From the NCBI GenBank assembly GCA_049318625.1, contig JBMOGA010000012.1, forward strand, positions 1 to 64,000: a DNA stretch of 64,000 nt, read 5' to 3'. Below are positions 28,074 through 36,938 of the stretch, piece by piece. A program made the position numbers and the translations under genes. The stretch's first letter is position 1. Each line of letters opens with the position of its first letter. The stretch is from JBMOGA01 sp049318625. Its GTDB lineage: Bacteria > Pseudomonadota > Alphaproteobacteria > Rhizobiales > Hyphomicrobiaceae. The notes beneath the pieces were generated by a model. It was not told where the DNA came from, searched no databases, and saw only the letters and a list, made by a program, of their open reading frames with translations.

Positions 28074-29276
28074 TCAGAAATCCAGGCGCAGGATTTGGAC
28101 ATCACCACCAGCGGCGACTGCCGGCGCGTCGATCGGGCGGACGATGAAGGCATTCGATTCGGCCAGTGGCGACAGCAGCGAACTGTCCTGCGAGCGGGCG
28201 GGGTGGGCCGCCTGCCGGCCGTCGGGGCCGGGTCTTACGGTGGCCCGCATGTAGTGCTGGCGAGAGCCGTTTCGTTCGATCGGCGCGCCGGCCGGCATGG
28301 TTTCGAGGGTCTCGGCAGTGGATGGGCGGCCGAGCAGGGCGGCGATGAGCGGGACGACGAAGACGCGGGCGCAGATCAGCGACGAGACCGGATTGCCCGG
28401 CAGGCCCAGCACGCGTTGGGCGCCGAGCTTTCCGAACATCAGTGGCTTGCCGGGGCGCATGGCGATTTTCCAGAAATCCAGCGCCATGCCGTGGGACCGC
28501 AGCACCGTGCCAACCAGATCGTGGTCGCCGACCGAGGCGCCGCCGATGGTGACCAGGACATCGGCGTCGGTCGCGGCGGCGATGTGGTGGTCGAGGCTCT
28601 TTGTGGTGTCGCGGGCGATGCCGAGGAAACGCACGACCGCGCCGGCCTGCCGGCACAGCGCGGCGACGCCGAGGTGGTTGGAGCAGACGATCTGGCCGGG
28701 TCCCGGCGTCTCTCCCGGCAGGACCAGTTCGTCGCCGGTGGCGAGAACGGCGACGCGCGGCGCCCGGCGGACCGCGATCTCGCCGTGTCCCATCGCGGCG
28801 GCCAGAGACAACTCGCGGGGGCCGAGCCGGCGCCCGGCGGCCAGCAGGGCGTCGCCGGCGGCGAAGTCGAAACCGCGACGCCGGACATGGCCCGCTTCGG
28901 GCGTGCCTTCGGTGACGACGACGGCGGTCCCGTCGCGCCGGGTGTTCTCCTGGATGACGACCGCGTCGGCCCCTTGGGGGACTGGGGCGCCGGTAAAGAT
29001 GCGGACCGCCTCGCCGGCACCTACCGATCCGGCGAACGGGTGGCCGGCGGCCGCCTCGCCGATGACGGCCAGCCGGGCCGGCAGGCGCGCGACGTCGGCG
29101 GCGCGGACCGCGTAACCGTCCATGGCGGAGGCATCGAAGGGCGGCTGGGTGAGACGGGCGGCGAGGGGGGCCGCGAGCGTGCGGCCCTGGGCTTCGGCAA
29201 CGTCGACCGTTTCGGTTTCGAGCGGCGTGGCGCCGTCGAGGACCCGCGCCAGCGCCTCGGCGACGGTCAGCGCCAT
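28074..29276 (-). CDS. moeA: Molybdopterin molybdenumtransferase MoeA
   Basis: A 400-residue enzyme that inserts molybdate into adenylylated molybdopterin, the last step of basic molybdenum-cofactor synthesis. Motifs are FDASAMDGYAVRAAD, the PVPQGADAVVIQENT segment, TGDELV, the MPT-binding GGASVGDHDLV, and LPGNPVSSLIC. The length is normal. It follows moaC by a single base on the same strand, after trpC, in the trpC-moaC-moeA run that is standard in this group. Confidence 0.95.
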   Translation of the reverse strand: MALTVAEALARVLDGATPLETETVDVAEAQGRTLAAPLAARLTQPPFDASAMDGYAVRAADVARLPARLAVIGEAAAGHPFAGSVGAGEAVRIFTGAPVPQGADAVVIQENTRRDGTAVVVTEGTPEAGHVRRRGFDFAAGDALLAAGRRLGPRELSLAAAMGHGEIAVRRAPRVAVLATGDELVLPGETPGPGQIVCSNHLGVAALCRQAGAVVRFLGIARDTTKSLDHHIAAATDADVLVTIGGASVGDHDLVGTVLRSHGMALDFWKIAMRPGKPLMFGKLGAQRVLGLPGNPVSSLICARVFVVPLIAALLGRPSTAETLETMPAGAPIERNGSRQHYMRATVRPGPDGRQAAHPARSQDSSLLSPLAESNAFIVRPIDAPAVAAGGDVQILRLDF

Positions 29277-29277
29277 C

Positions 29278-29765
<488 letters not shown>

Positions 29766-29769
<4 letters not shown>

Positions 29770-30563
29770 GGGGCGGTTCCCAGCAACGCGCGCGTGGCGG
29801 CGGCGACATCGGCCTGACGCATCAGGCTTTCGCCGACCAGGAAGGAGCGGACCCCGGCGGCGGCGAGCCGTGCGAGGTCGGCCGGTGTGAAAATACCGCT
29901 CTCGCCGATGACGATGCGGTCGCCGGGCACGCGGGGCGCCAGCCGCTCGGTCGTTTCGAGCTTCGTTTCGAACGTCTTGAGATTGCGGTTGTTGATGCCG
30001 ATCAGGCGGACCGGCAGGGCCAGCGCGCGATCGAGTTCGGCGTCGTCGTGAACCTCGGCGATGGCGTCCATGCCCCATGCGGTGGCCGCGGCCGCGAGGG
30101 CCTGGGCGGTGCGGTCGTCGACCTGGGCGAGAATGATGAGGATGCAGTCGGCGCCCCAGGCGCGGGCCTCGGCCACCTGATAGGTGTCGAGCATGAAGTC
30201 CTTGCGCAGCGCCGGCAGCGCGGTTGCCGCGCGGGCTGCGGTGAGGAACTCGGGCGCGCCCTGGAACGACGGGGTGTCGGTCAGCACCGACAGGCAGGCG
30301 GCGCCGCCGGCCTCGTAGGCTTTGGCCAGCGCCGGGGGATCGAAGTCGGCGCGGATCAGCCCTTTCGAGGGCGACGCCTTCTTGATCTCGGCGATGAGGG
30401 CATAGCGCCCGGCGGCGACGCGGCCGGCGAGCGCCGCGGCGAACCCGCGCACGGGCGACGCCGCGCGGGCGGCGGCCTCGACCTCGGCCAGCGGGCGGCG
30501 GGCCTTGGCGGAGCTGATCTCCGCGAGCTTGTAAGCTGTGATCTTTTCGAGAATGTCGGTCAT
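29766..30563 (-). CDS. trpC: Indole-3-glycerol phosphate synthase
   Basis: A 265-residue TIM-barrel enzyme that closes the indole ring in tryptophan synthesis. Motifs are AEIKKASPSKGLI, the catalytic Lys in LRKDFMLDTYQV, GINNRNLKTFE, and the phosphate loop IGESGIFTPADL. It is monofunctional, with no fused TrpF. It is the first gene of a trpC-moaC-moeA unit. A plus-strand cupin gene and a palindromic repeat pair separate it from trpD, whereas trpD and trpC are usually adjacent in this group. Confidence 0.95.
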
Positions 30564-30666
30564 GGCGCCTGCATATACGATGGCGGTGGCGGTCGCGGCA
30601 ACGGATCCGCGGTCGAGACGTCAACGCACGGCGCGGTCGGCGCCGGGATCGAGGAGGAAGCCGGGC

Positions 30667-31077
30667 ATGGCCGGGAACGCACCGACGACACAGACCTTCG
30701 CCTACAGTCATCTCAAGGAGGAGGATTTCTCCACGGGTGGATTGCGCCCCTACGCCCGCTACCGCGACCTCGGCTTCGCGGCGGCGACCAATGGGCAGGC
30801 GGTCGCGCATGTGATCCGCTTCGTGCCGCCGTGCACCGACGAGGTCCGCCAGTGGCACACGCACGATATCCAGTTCCAGATGATCTACGTGCTCAAGGGC
30901 TGGATCAAGACCGAGATGGCCGGTCACGAGCCGATCAAGATGGACGCCGGCAGCAGCTGGATCCAGCCGCCGGGCATCCGCCATCGGGTGGTCGACTACT
31001 CCGACGACTGCGAGGTGCTGGAGATCGTGCTGCCGGCCGAATTCGCCACGCACATGGTCGACGGGCCGGCGGGCTGA
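30667..31077 (+). CDS. Cupin-domain protein
   Basis: A 136-residue single-domain cupin. Metal-binding residues are seen in WHTHDIQFQMIYVLKG (two His, with Gln in the next position) and PGIRHRVVDYSDDCEVLEI (His). The N-terminal segment FAYSHLKEEDFSTGGLRPYA precedes the barrel. The function is unknown; such small cupins can be metal sensors, isomerases or dioxygenase-like enzymes. It lies on the plus strand between trpC and trpD, both on the minus strand, so it is probably an insertion into an ancestral trpDC pair. The ATG at 30667 is the first that gives a complete domain. Confidence 0.8.
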   Translation: MAGNAPTTQTFAYSHLKEEDFSTGGLRPYARYRDLGFAAATNGQAVAHVIRFVPPCTDEVRQWHTHDIQFQMIYVLKGWIKTEMAGHEPIKMDAGSSWIQPPGIRHRVVDYSDDCEVLEIVLPAEFATHMVDGPAG

Positions 31078-31134
31078 CGGGGCTTGCGGCCGCAACGGTG
31101 GTCGCAGCTGAAGATGCGAGATCAAGCCTCAGAC

Positions 31135-31263
31135 TGTCGTCCTCGGGCTCGTCCCGAGGACCCAGCGTGCGATCAGGGGCACGCCCACCGGGCAGCGACG
31201 GAGCCGGCATCCGGCGTTGGCGTTGGGGATGGCTGGGTCCTCGGCCCAAGGCCGAGGACGACA
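31135..31263. repeat. Paired REP-like palindromic element
   Basis: Two 32-base arms, 31135-31166 and 31232-31263, are inverted copies of each other with only a few differences. Each arm is itself a hairpin around TCCTCGG...CCGAGGA. The sequence, a GTCGTCCTCGG-type stem next to a GACCCAGC end, resembles intergenic palindromes that are abundant in Hyphomicrobiales genomes (REP/RPE-like). The 65-base interior is GC-rich and has no gene. Such pairs are often mobilised by REP-associated transposases and can act as bidirectional terminators. This one lies between the 3' ends of the convergent cupin and trpD genes, which fits a terminator role. Confidence 0.7.
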
Positions 31264-31311
31264 AAGATCAAGTGTCGAGAGGGCTCGCCGTTGCCGACGC
31301 GCGGCGCCCGA

Positions 31312-32373
31312 TTATCCCCGCGACAGGGCCACCAGCTTGTCGAGCGTCGCCTGGGCGCGGCCGTCGTCGAGGGCGGCGGCTGCCAGCGGGGCGCCCTCGG
31401 CGAGGGTCGAGACCTTGCCGGCGATGACCAGCGCGGCGGCGGTGTTCAGCATCACCGCATGGCGGAAGGCCAGCAGTTTCTGGGATTTGTCGCCGGCCAG
31501 CAGGGCACGGACCTTGGCGGTGTTCTCCTCGGGCGCGCCGCCGAGAATCTGGCCGAACGGATGCTCCGGCAGCCCGGCATCCTCGGGCTTGATCGTCAGT
31601 TGGGTGATCTTGCCGTCGGCCAGCATGGCGACGTGGGTCGGCCCGGCGATGGAGATCTCGTCGGTGCCGTCCATGCCGTGCACGAGCCAGGCTGCTTCCG
31701 AGCCGAGCGCGCGCAGTGTCTCGGCCATCGGCCGCAGCAGGTGCTGGGTGAAGGCGCCGGTGAGCTGGCGCTTGACGCCGGCCGGGTTGGTGAGGGGGCC
31801 CAGGATGTTGAACACGGTGCGGACGCCGAGCTCGATGCGCGCCGGCATCACGTGGCGCATGGCGGCATGGTGGTTCGGCGCGTTCATGTAGCCGATGCCC
31901 GCTTCGCGCAGGCAGCGTTCGATGCGATCGACGGGCGCGTTGATGTCGACGCCGAGCAGCCCCAGCAGGTCGGCGGCCCCGGCCTTTGAGGACTGGGCGC
32001 GGTTGCCGTGCTTGGCGACCGGCACGCCGAGGCTCGCGGTGACGATCGAGGCGGTGGTCGAGATGTTGAGCGTGCCCTTGCCGTCGCCGCCGGTGCCGAC
32101 GATGTCGATGGCGCCGGCGGGGGCCTGCACCTTCTTGGATTTGGCCCGCATGATGGTGGCGGCGCCGGTGATCTCCTCGATCGATTCCCCGCGCAGGCGG
32201 AGGATCATGAGGAAGCCGCCGATCTGCGCCGGTGTGGCGAGGCCCGACATGATGACGTCGAACGCCTCTTCGGCCTCGCGCTGCGGCAGCGCCGAATCGA
32301 GGGCACGCGAAATGTAGGGCTTCAGAGCCTGCGGATCGGGTGTCACGGCAGCATGCGGCGTCGGGGTGGACAT
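31312..32373 (-). CDS. trpD: Anthranilate phosphoribosyltransferase
   Basis: A 353-residue enzyme that joins anthranilate to PRPP in tryptophan synthesis. Motifs are the PRPP loop DIVGTGGDGKGTLNIST, the GVPVAKHGNRAQSSKAGAAD segment, and FNILGPLTNPA. The start is uncertain. ATG at 32373 gives a normal length. ATG at 32487, four bases after the trpG stop, would add 38 low-complexity residues but would couple translation to trpG. The gene is downstream of trpG in the same unit. Confidence 0.94.
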   Translation of the reverse strand: MSTPTPHAAVTPDPQALKPYISRALDSALPQREAEEAFDVIMSGLATPAQIGGFLMILRLRGESIEEITGAATIMRAKSKKVQAPAGAIDIVGTGGDGKGTLNISTTASIVTASLGVPVAKHGNRAQSSKAGAADLLGLLGVDINAPVDRIERCLREAGIGYMNAPNHHAAMRHVMPARIELGVRTVFNILGPLTNPAGVKRQLTGAFTQHLLRPMAETLRALGSEAAWLVHGMDGTDEISIAGPTHVAMLADGKITQLTIKPEDAGLPEHPFGQILGGAPEENTAKVRALLAGDKSQKLLAFRHAVMLNTAAALVIAGKVSTLAEGAPLAAAALDDGRAQATLDKLVALSRG

Positions 32374-32490
32374 CGGTGGCGGTTCCTGGCGGCGGTCATG
32401 CGGCGGAGGGGAGGGCGGCGTGGCGACGGCGGGGACGGCGGCGCTCTGGCCGAGCAGTTCCATCAGCGATCGCCAGACGCCGGGCATCGC

Positions 32491-33099
32491 TCAGGCCGCC
32501 TTGCGCTTGGTATTGCGGGGGCGGGGTCCGAGCCCGGCGATGCGGAGGAAATTGCCGAGCATGTCGTGCCCGCCTTCCGACGCGATGCTCTCGGGATGGA
32601 ACTGGACGCCGTGGACGGGGTGAGACTTGTGCTGCAAGCCCATGATCAGGCCGTTGGTGGTTTCGGCGGTGACCTCGAGGCAGTCGGGCAGCGAGGCGCG
32701 CTCGACGATCAGCGAGTGGTAGCGGGTGACGGTGACGCGCTCGGGCAACCCCTTGAAGAGACCGACGTCGCGGTGCCGGATGGTCGACAACTTGCCGTGC
32801 ATCGGCAGCGGCGCCCGCAGCACCGTGCCGCCGTAGGCCTGGCCGATCGCCTGATGGCCCAGGCAGACGCCGAGCAGCGGAATGGTCGGCCCCGCGGCCT
32901 TGATGAGATCGAGGCAGATGCCGGCCTCGTTGGGCGTGCAGGGACCGGGCGACAGCACGATCGCCTTCGGCTTCAGCCGCAGGACGTCGGCCACCGAGAT
33001 GCGGTCGTTGCGGAACACCTCGGATGGTGCGCCGAGCTCGCCCAGGTAGTGCACGAGATTGTAGGTGAAGCTGTCGTAGTTATCGATCAGGACGAGCAT
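32491..33099 (-). CDS. trpG: Anthranilate synthase glutamine amidotransferase component
   Basis: A 202-residue class I glutamine amidotransferase that supplies ammonia to TrpE. The opening is MLVLIDNYDSFTYNLVHYLG, the nucleophile Cys is in PLLGVCLGHQAIG, and the His-Glu pair is in GVQFHPESI. Many Hyphomicrobiales carry a fused TrpEG, whereas here the two are separate genes. Four unrelated genes lie between trpE and trpG. The ATG at 33099 gives the standard N-terminus. Confidence 0.95.
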   Translation of the reverse strand: MLVLIDNYDSFTYNLVHYLGELGAPSEVFRNDRISVADVLRLKPKAIVLSPGPCTPNEAGICLDLIKAAGPTIPLLGVCLGHQAIGQAYGGTVLRAPLPMHGKLSTIRHRDVGLFKGLPERVTVTRYHSLIVERASLPDCLEVTAETTNGLIMGLQHKSHPVHGVQFHPESIASEGGHDMLGNFLRIAGLGPRPRNTKRKAA

Positions 33100-33249
33100 G
33101 GCGGCGGGCTCCACGGGGGAGCGCCACGTGTAGGAGCCCGGCCGCAGCCCCGTCAAGGCGCACGGGCGCCCGGGTCGACCGGCAGCAGCGGCGTCCGGGC
33201 GGCCGCAGGCTGGCGTTCGACGCCCGTGAACTCCCGGCGGGCGACGGCT

Positions 33250-33708
33250 TCAGCAGGCGGCGCCGCGACCTTCCAGCAGGGCTTCGAGCTGCGCCAGAAT
33301 GTCGTCCCATCCGAGCATGTGTGGGGCGCGCTCGGCCTCGTCGGCGAACGGACCGTGGACGAGGGTGAGCCGGGCGCCGTTGTCGTTGGCGGCGATGTCG
33401 ATGGAGACGACGCTCTCGCGCTCCGGGGTGGCGATCCAGGCCCAGGTGAACACCACGCGGGTGAACGGGTTGTACTCCCGGTAGGTGCCGACGACGCAGT
33501 GCAACTCGCCGGTCGGCGCGCGCATAGCGATGCGATAGCTGCCGCCCGGCCGCGGATCGGTCTCGACGCTTTCGAGCTTGAGGAAGCTCGGGCAGAACCA
33601 GCGGCTGAGTTCGGCGGCGTCGGTCCAGGCCTTGAAGACCCGCTCGACGGGGGCCTTGAAGGTGCGGCGGAGCGTGATGCTCGGACGGGTGTCCGCGGTG
33701 GCCGTCAT
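33250..33708 (-). CDS. SRPBCC/AHSA1-type protein (first of two)
   Basis: A 152-residue protein of the AHSA1-like START/SRPBCC fold. Family pattern is ITLRRTFKAPVERVFKAWTD at the start, then the RWFCPSF segment, DPRPGGSYRI, FTWAW, and a C-terminal amphipathic helix ending GAAC. These proteins have a hydrophobic ligand pocket and are often encoded beside an ArsR-type regulator; their biochemical role is mostly unknown. GGAGGA precedes the ATG at 33708. It is about 45-50% identical by eye to the next gene upstream, so the pair looks like a tandem duplication. Confidence 0.85.
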   Translation of the reverse strand: MTATADTRPSITLRRTFKAPVERVFKAWTDAAELSRWFCPSFLKLESVETDPRPGGSYRIAMRAPTGELHCVVGTYREYNPFTRVVFTWAWIATPERESVVSIDIAANDNGARLTLVHGPFADEAERAPHMLGWDDILAQLEALLEGRGAAC

Positions 33709-33851
33709 GGGGGCGTCCTCCGGAGGAATGGCGGGCGCGCAGCCCTCGACTGAGCGGCGGCTGATGCCGCGAAGGAAAATAGCGGTAACGGCGTGCACGG
33801 CCAGACGTCAAGTCAAGCGGGGGATGTGCCTGCCCGATCGCTCCACCGAAG

Positions 33852-34316
33852 TCAGCAGGCGGCCGCGCCCGCTTCGAGCAGCTCGGCAAGGTGATCGAGC
33901 ATGCCGGTCCAGCCGACCCGGTGGCCGTCGCGGGCGCGGGTGTCGGCGAACTGCGCGTGGGTCAGCGTCAGCACCGAGCCGCCGTCGGTGGCGGCGATGT
34001 CGACGGTGACCAGGCTTTCGCGCTCCGGCATCGTGTACCAGGCCCAGGTCATGATGAGGCGCTGGGGCGGGTCGAACGCGCGGTCGGTGCCGGACAGGCG
34101 GTGAGTCTCTCCGCTGTCCCGGCTGCGCATGGTGATGGCATAGCGGCCGCCCGGGCGGGGATCGTTCTCGACACTTTCGAGCGTGCAGTCGGCGGGGCAG
34201 AACCAGCGGCTCAGTTGCGCGGCTTGCGTCCAGGCGCTGAAGACGCGGTCGGGCGGGGCTTTGATGGTGCGGCGGAGGGTGAGGCTGGGTCTGGCCGTGA
34301 CGCCGGATCCGTCCAT
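33852..34316 (-). CDS. SRPBCC/AHSA1-type protein (second of two)
   Basis: A 154-residue paralogue of the gene at 33250-33708, with LTLRRTIKAPPDRVFSAWTQ, the RWFCPADCTLES segment, NDPRPGGRYAI, MTWAW and the same GAAAC end. The shared RWFCP and C-terminal Ala-Cys suggest a conserved Cys-containing site. Its first 106 bases overlap the 3' end of the ArsR gene in another frame. The ATG at 34316 is needed to keep the first beta-strand, so the overlap is real on this side. Confidence 0.85.
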   Translation of the reverse strand: MDGSGVTARPSLTLRRTIKAPPDRVFSAWTQAAQLSRWFCPADCTLESVENDPRPGGRYAITMRSRDSGETHRLSGTDRAFDPPQRLIMTWAWYTMPERESLVTVDIAATDGGSVLTLTHAQFADTRARDGHRVGWTGMLDHLAELLEAGAAAC

Positions 34317-34645
34317 TCAGGGTCCTCCAGATAGGCGGCGAGTGCATCGAGCCGGTCGCTCCAGAACAGCTCGTAGGTTGCGAGCCACTCCATGGCGGAT
34401 TTCATCGGATCTGCAACCAGCCGGCAGTGGACGGTGCGCCCGCGCTTTTCGCGAGCGACCAGACCGGCGTTCTCGAGAACTGAAATGTGCTTGAGCAAGG
34501 CGGGCAGCGACATGTCGAAAGGCGCTGCCAGCTCGCTCGCCGCAACCTCGGGTGATTGTGCAAGTCGTGCGAGAATGGCTCTCCGCGTTGGATCGGAGAG
34601 CGCCTGAAAGGTGCGATCGAGGCCCGTCCCCTGAGAGTCAACCAT
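34211..34645 (-). CDS. ArsR-family winged-helix regulator
   Basis: A 144-residue DNA-binding protein. The helix-turn-helix region is TFQALSDPTRRAILARLAQS through ASELAAPFDMSLPALLKHISVLENAGLV, and the wing is REKRGRTVHCRLVADPM. No metal-binding Cys pair is seen. The type (an HTH followed by ELFWSDRLDALAAYLE) is the one commonly paired with SRPBCC genes and thought to control them. The last 35 residues are Pro/Ser/Ala-rich and are encoded inside the SRPBCC gene in another frame. The ATG at 34645 is preferred because the predicted transcription start falls on it; ATG at 34666 is in frame but lies within the promoter. Confidence 0.82.
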   Translation of the reverse strand: MVDSQGTGLDRTFQALSDPTRRAILARLAQSPEVAASELAAPFDMSLPALLKHISVLENAGLVAREKRGRTVHCRLVADPMKSAMEWLATYELFWSDRLDALAAYLEDPEWTDPASRPDPASPSAAPSKPRPTASSAPGRKPRN

Positions 34646-34651
34646 GGGGTT

Positions 34652-34680
34652 GTCTATGGGGTGCATTCGATTGCTGTCAA
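34652..34680 (-). promoter_or_regulatory. Predicted promoter of the arsR-SRPBCC unit (leaderless)
   Basis: On the minus strand a perfect -35 TTGACA (34680-34675) is followed after 17 bases by ATAGAC (34657-34652) as a moderate -10. Transcription would start about seven bases further on, at or next to the A of the ATG at 34645. The mRNA would then have no 5' leader, which fits the lack of a Shine-Dalgarno sequence before that ATG. Confidence 0.5.
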
Positions 34681-34743
34681 GCGTCGCGGCTCGCTTGAAA
34701 GTTGCGGACTTGCAGAACTGTTGTTCGAAACGCGGCGTGCCGG

Positions 34744-35268
34744 TCAGCCGTCGAGATCGCGGGGTGCTACGAAGGTGCGCAGCGTGCCGGTGGCGGGGTG
34801 GACGTCGGCCCAGGCCGCGGCCTCGGGGAAGTCGATCACGGCGAGGGCGGCGGTCGGGAATTTCTTGGCGAGTTGCACCACGGCGCGTTTCGGGCCGGTG
34901 CCGGTCAACTCCAGGGCCAAGGCGTGCAGGCCCGGGTTGTGGCCGACCATCATGACGTGGCCGGTGGTCGTGGCGACGTCGGCGAGGCGGCCCCGCAATT
35001 GCGACGGTGTGGCGAGATAAAGGGCGTCTTCGTAGAGGATCTCGGCCGGCTTGGCGGACATCTCCAGCAGAACCAGCGCCAGGGTCTGGCGGGTGCGCAT
35101 CGCGGTCGAGCACAGCACGAGGTCGGGTGCGGTGACGGTACGGGCCAGGTGGCGGCCGATCATCGGGGCGGCCTTTTCGCCACGCGGGGCGAGCGGGCGC
35201 TCGTGGTCGTCGAGGGTGGGATCGTCCCAGGCGGACTTGGCGTGGCGCAGCAGGGTCAGCGTCAACAT
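34744..35268 (-). CDS. Histidine phosphatase family protein (SixA-like)
   Basis: A 174-residue single-domain phosphatase of the phosphoglycerate-mutase superfamily. The catalytic His motif is LLRHAKSAW near the N-terminus; the second His region is MMVGHNPGLHALALEL; the Arg in CSTAMRTRQT completes the active site. The RHAKS form and short length resemble SixA, which dephosphorylates phosphohistidine. The substrate here is unknown. The gene follows trpE by 70 bases on the same strand and may be expressed from the trpE transcript. Confidence 0.85.
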   Translation of the reverse strand: MLTLTLLRHAKSAWDDPTLDDHERPLAPRGEKAAPMIGRHLARTVTAPDLVLCSTAMRTRQTLALVLLEMSAKPAEILYEDALYLATPSQLRGRLADVATTTGHVMMVGHNPGLHALALELTGTGPKRAVVQLAKKFPTAALAVIDFPEAAAWADVHPATGTLRTFVAPRDLDG

Positions 35269-35338
35269 GGCGGCGGGGTCTCTGCGTTGCCGGTTCGGCG
35301 GGTTGCCGGTATCGGTCCAGGCCGGAGCGAGGCGGAGG

Positions 35339-36925
35339 TCAGTTCCAGGGCCCACGGTTGCCGGAGGGCCGGGGGCTGCGGGCGCGGGTGGCGAAGCGGA
35401 CGGCCTCGTCGGCGGCGCGCACCAGGGCCTTGGCCTTGTTGATGCACTCCTGCTGCTCGTTCTCGGGGATCGAATCGTAGACGACGCCGGCGCCGGCCTG
35501 CACGTACATGGTGCCGTCCTTGACCAGCGCGGTGCGCAGCACGATGCAGGTGTCCATGTTGCCGTCGGCGGAGAAATAGCCGACGCAGCCGGCGTAGGGG
35601 CCGCGCTTTTCCGCCTCCAACTCGTCGATGATCTCCATGGCACGCACCTTCGGCGCCCCCGAGACGGTGCCGGCCGGGAAGCCCGCCATCAGGGCGTCGA
35701 TGGCGTCGCGGTCGGCCCGCAGGCGGCCGATCACGTTCGAGACGATGTGCATGACGTGGCTGTAGCGCTCGACGATGAACTGCTCGGTGACCTCGACGGA
35801 GCCGATCTCGGCGACGCGGCCGACATCGTTGCGGCCGAGGTCGAGCAGCATCAGGTGCTCGGCGCGCTCCTTGGGGTCGGCCAGCAACTGGTCGGCGAGC
35901 AATTGATCTTCGGCCCCGTTGGCGCCGCGGCGGGCGGTGCCGGCAATCGGGCGGATGGTGACCTCGCCGTTGCGGACCCGGACCAGGATTTCCGGGCTCG
36001 AGCCGACGAGCGCGTAGCCGCCGAAATCGAGATGGAACAGGAACGGCGAGGGGTTGGTGCGGCGCAGGGCGCGGTAGAGCGCGAACGGCGGCAACGCGAA
36101 CGGGGTCGCGAAGCGTTGCGAGAGGACGACCTGGAAAACGTCGCCGGCGCGGATGTACTCCTTGGCGCGGGCGACCATGGCCAGATAGTCGGACGGTGAC
36201 GTGCTGGACACGGGGTCGGGCAGGTCGGCAACGGCGACAGGCTGCGGCAGGGCGTGCGGCAGCGGCGCCTCGAGGCGTTCGACGGCACGGGCGAGGCGCG
36301 TACGGGCCGCGGCATAGGCGGCGGCGGCCGGTTCGCCGGCCGTGGGCCGCACCGGCGTGACCACGGTCATCTCGTCCTTCACGGCATCGAAGATGACGAT
36401 CAGCGTCGGGCGCATCAGAACGGCATCGGGTGTGCCGAGGCGGTCGGGCGGCACGTCGGGCAGCCGCTCGACGAGGCGGATCGTGTCGTAGCCCATGTAG
36501 CCGAACACGCCGGCGGCCATCGGCGGCAGTTCGGGTCCGATCTCGATGCGCGAGGCGGCGATCAGACGGCGGAGGCTGTCGAGCGTCGTGTGCGGGTCCG
36601 GGGTGAAGGCGTCGGGCGCCTCGAGTGGGCGGGTGTTGATCTCGGCGTGATGGCCGGCGGCACGCCAGACCAGATCGGGTTCGAGGCCGATGATCGAGTA
36701 GCGGCCGCGGACGGCGCCGCCTTCGACGGATTCGAGCAAAAAGCTCAACGGGCGCCCTTCGGCGAGTTTGAGGTAGGCCGAAACGGGGGTCTCGAGGTCG
36801 GCGACGAGGCGGGTCCAAACCACCTGCGGGGCGCCGTCCGCATAGCGGGCGGCGAACGCGTCGAAGGCGGGCAGGGCTTCGAGCCCGTCGGGCGCCGGTC
36901 CGGGCGCGGCAGCGGCGGAGGTCAC
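35339..36925 (-). CDS. trpE: Anthranilate synthase component I
   Basis: A 528-residue chorismate-utilising enzyme that makes anthranilate with TrpG. The N-terminal domain carries the LLESVEGG and GRYSIIG segments of the tryptophan feedback site. The C-terminal domain shows IAGTARRGA, HLMLLDLGRNDVGRV, GTVSGAPKVRAMEIIDELE and GPYAGCVGYFS. The start is taken as GTG at 36925, seven bases after GAGGG. An in-frame ATG at 36982 would overlap ppiD by 44 bases and lacks this site. No leader peptide or attenuator can fit between ppiD and trpE, so control by attenuation upstream of trpE is unlikely here. Confidence 0.95.
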   Translation of the reverse strand: MTSAAAAPGPAPDGLEALPAFDAFAARYADGAPQVVWTRLVADLETPVSAYLKLAEGRPLSFLLESVEGGAVRGRYSIIGLEPDLVWRAAGHHAEINTRPLEAPDAFTPDPHTTLDSLRRLIAASRIEIGPELPPMAAGVFGYMGYDTIRLVERLPDVPPDRLGTPDAVLMRPTLIVIFDAVKDEMTVVTPVRPTAGEPAAAAYAAARTRLARAVERLEAPLPHALPQPVAVADLPDPVSSTSPSDYLAMVARAKEYIRAGDVFQVVLSQRFATPFALPPFALYRALRRTNPSPFLFHLDFGGYALVGSSPEILVRVRNGEVTIRPIAGTARRGANGAEDQLLADQLLADPKERAEHLMLLDLGRNDVGRVAEIGSVEVTEQFIVERYSHVMHIVSNVIGRLRADRDAIDALMAGFPAGTVSGAPKVRAMEIIDELEAEKRGPYAGCVGYFSADGNMDTCIVLRTALVKDGTMYVQAGAGVVYDSIPENEQQECINKAKALVRAADEAVRFATRARSPRPSGNRGPWN

Positions 36926-36938
36926 GATCAGGCCCTCA

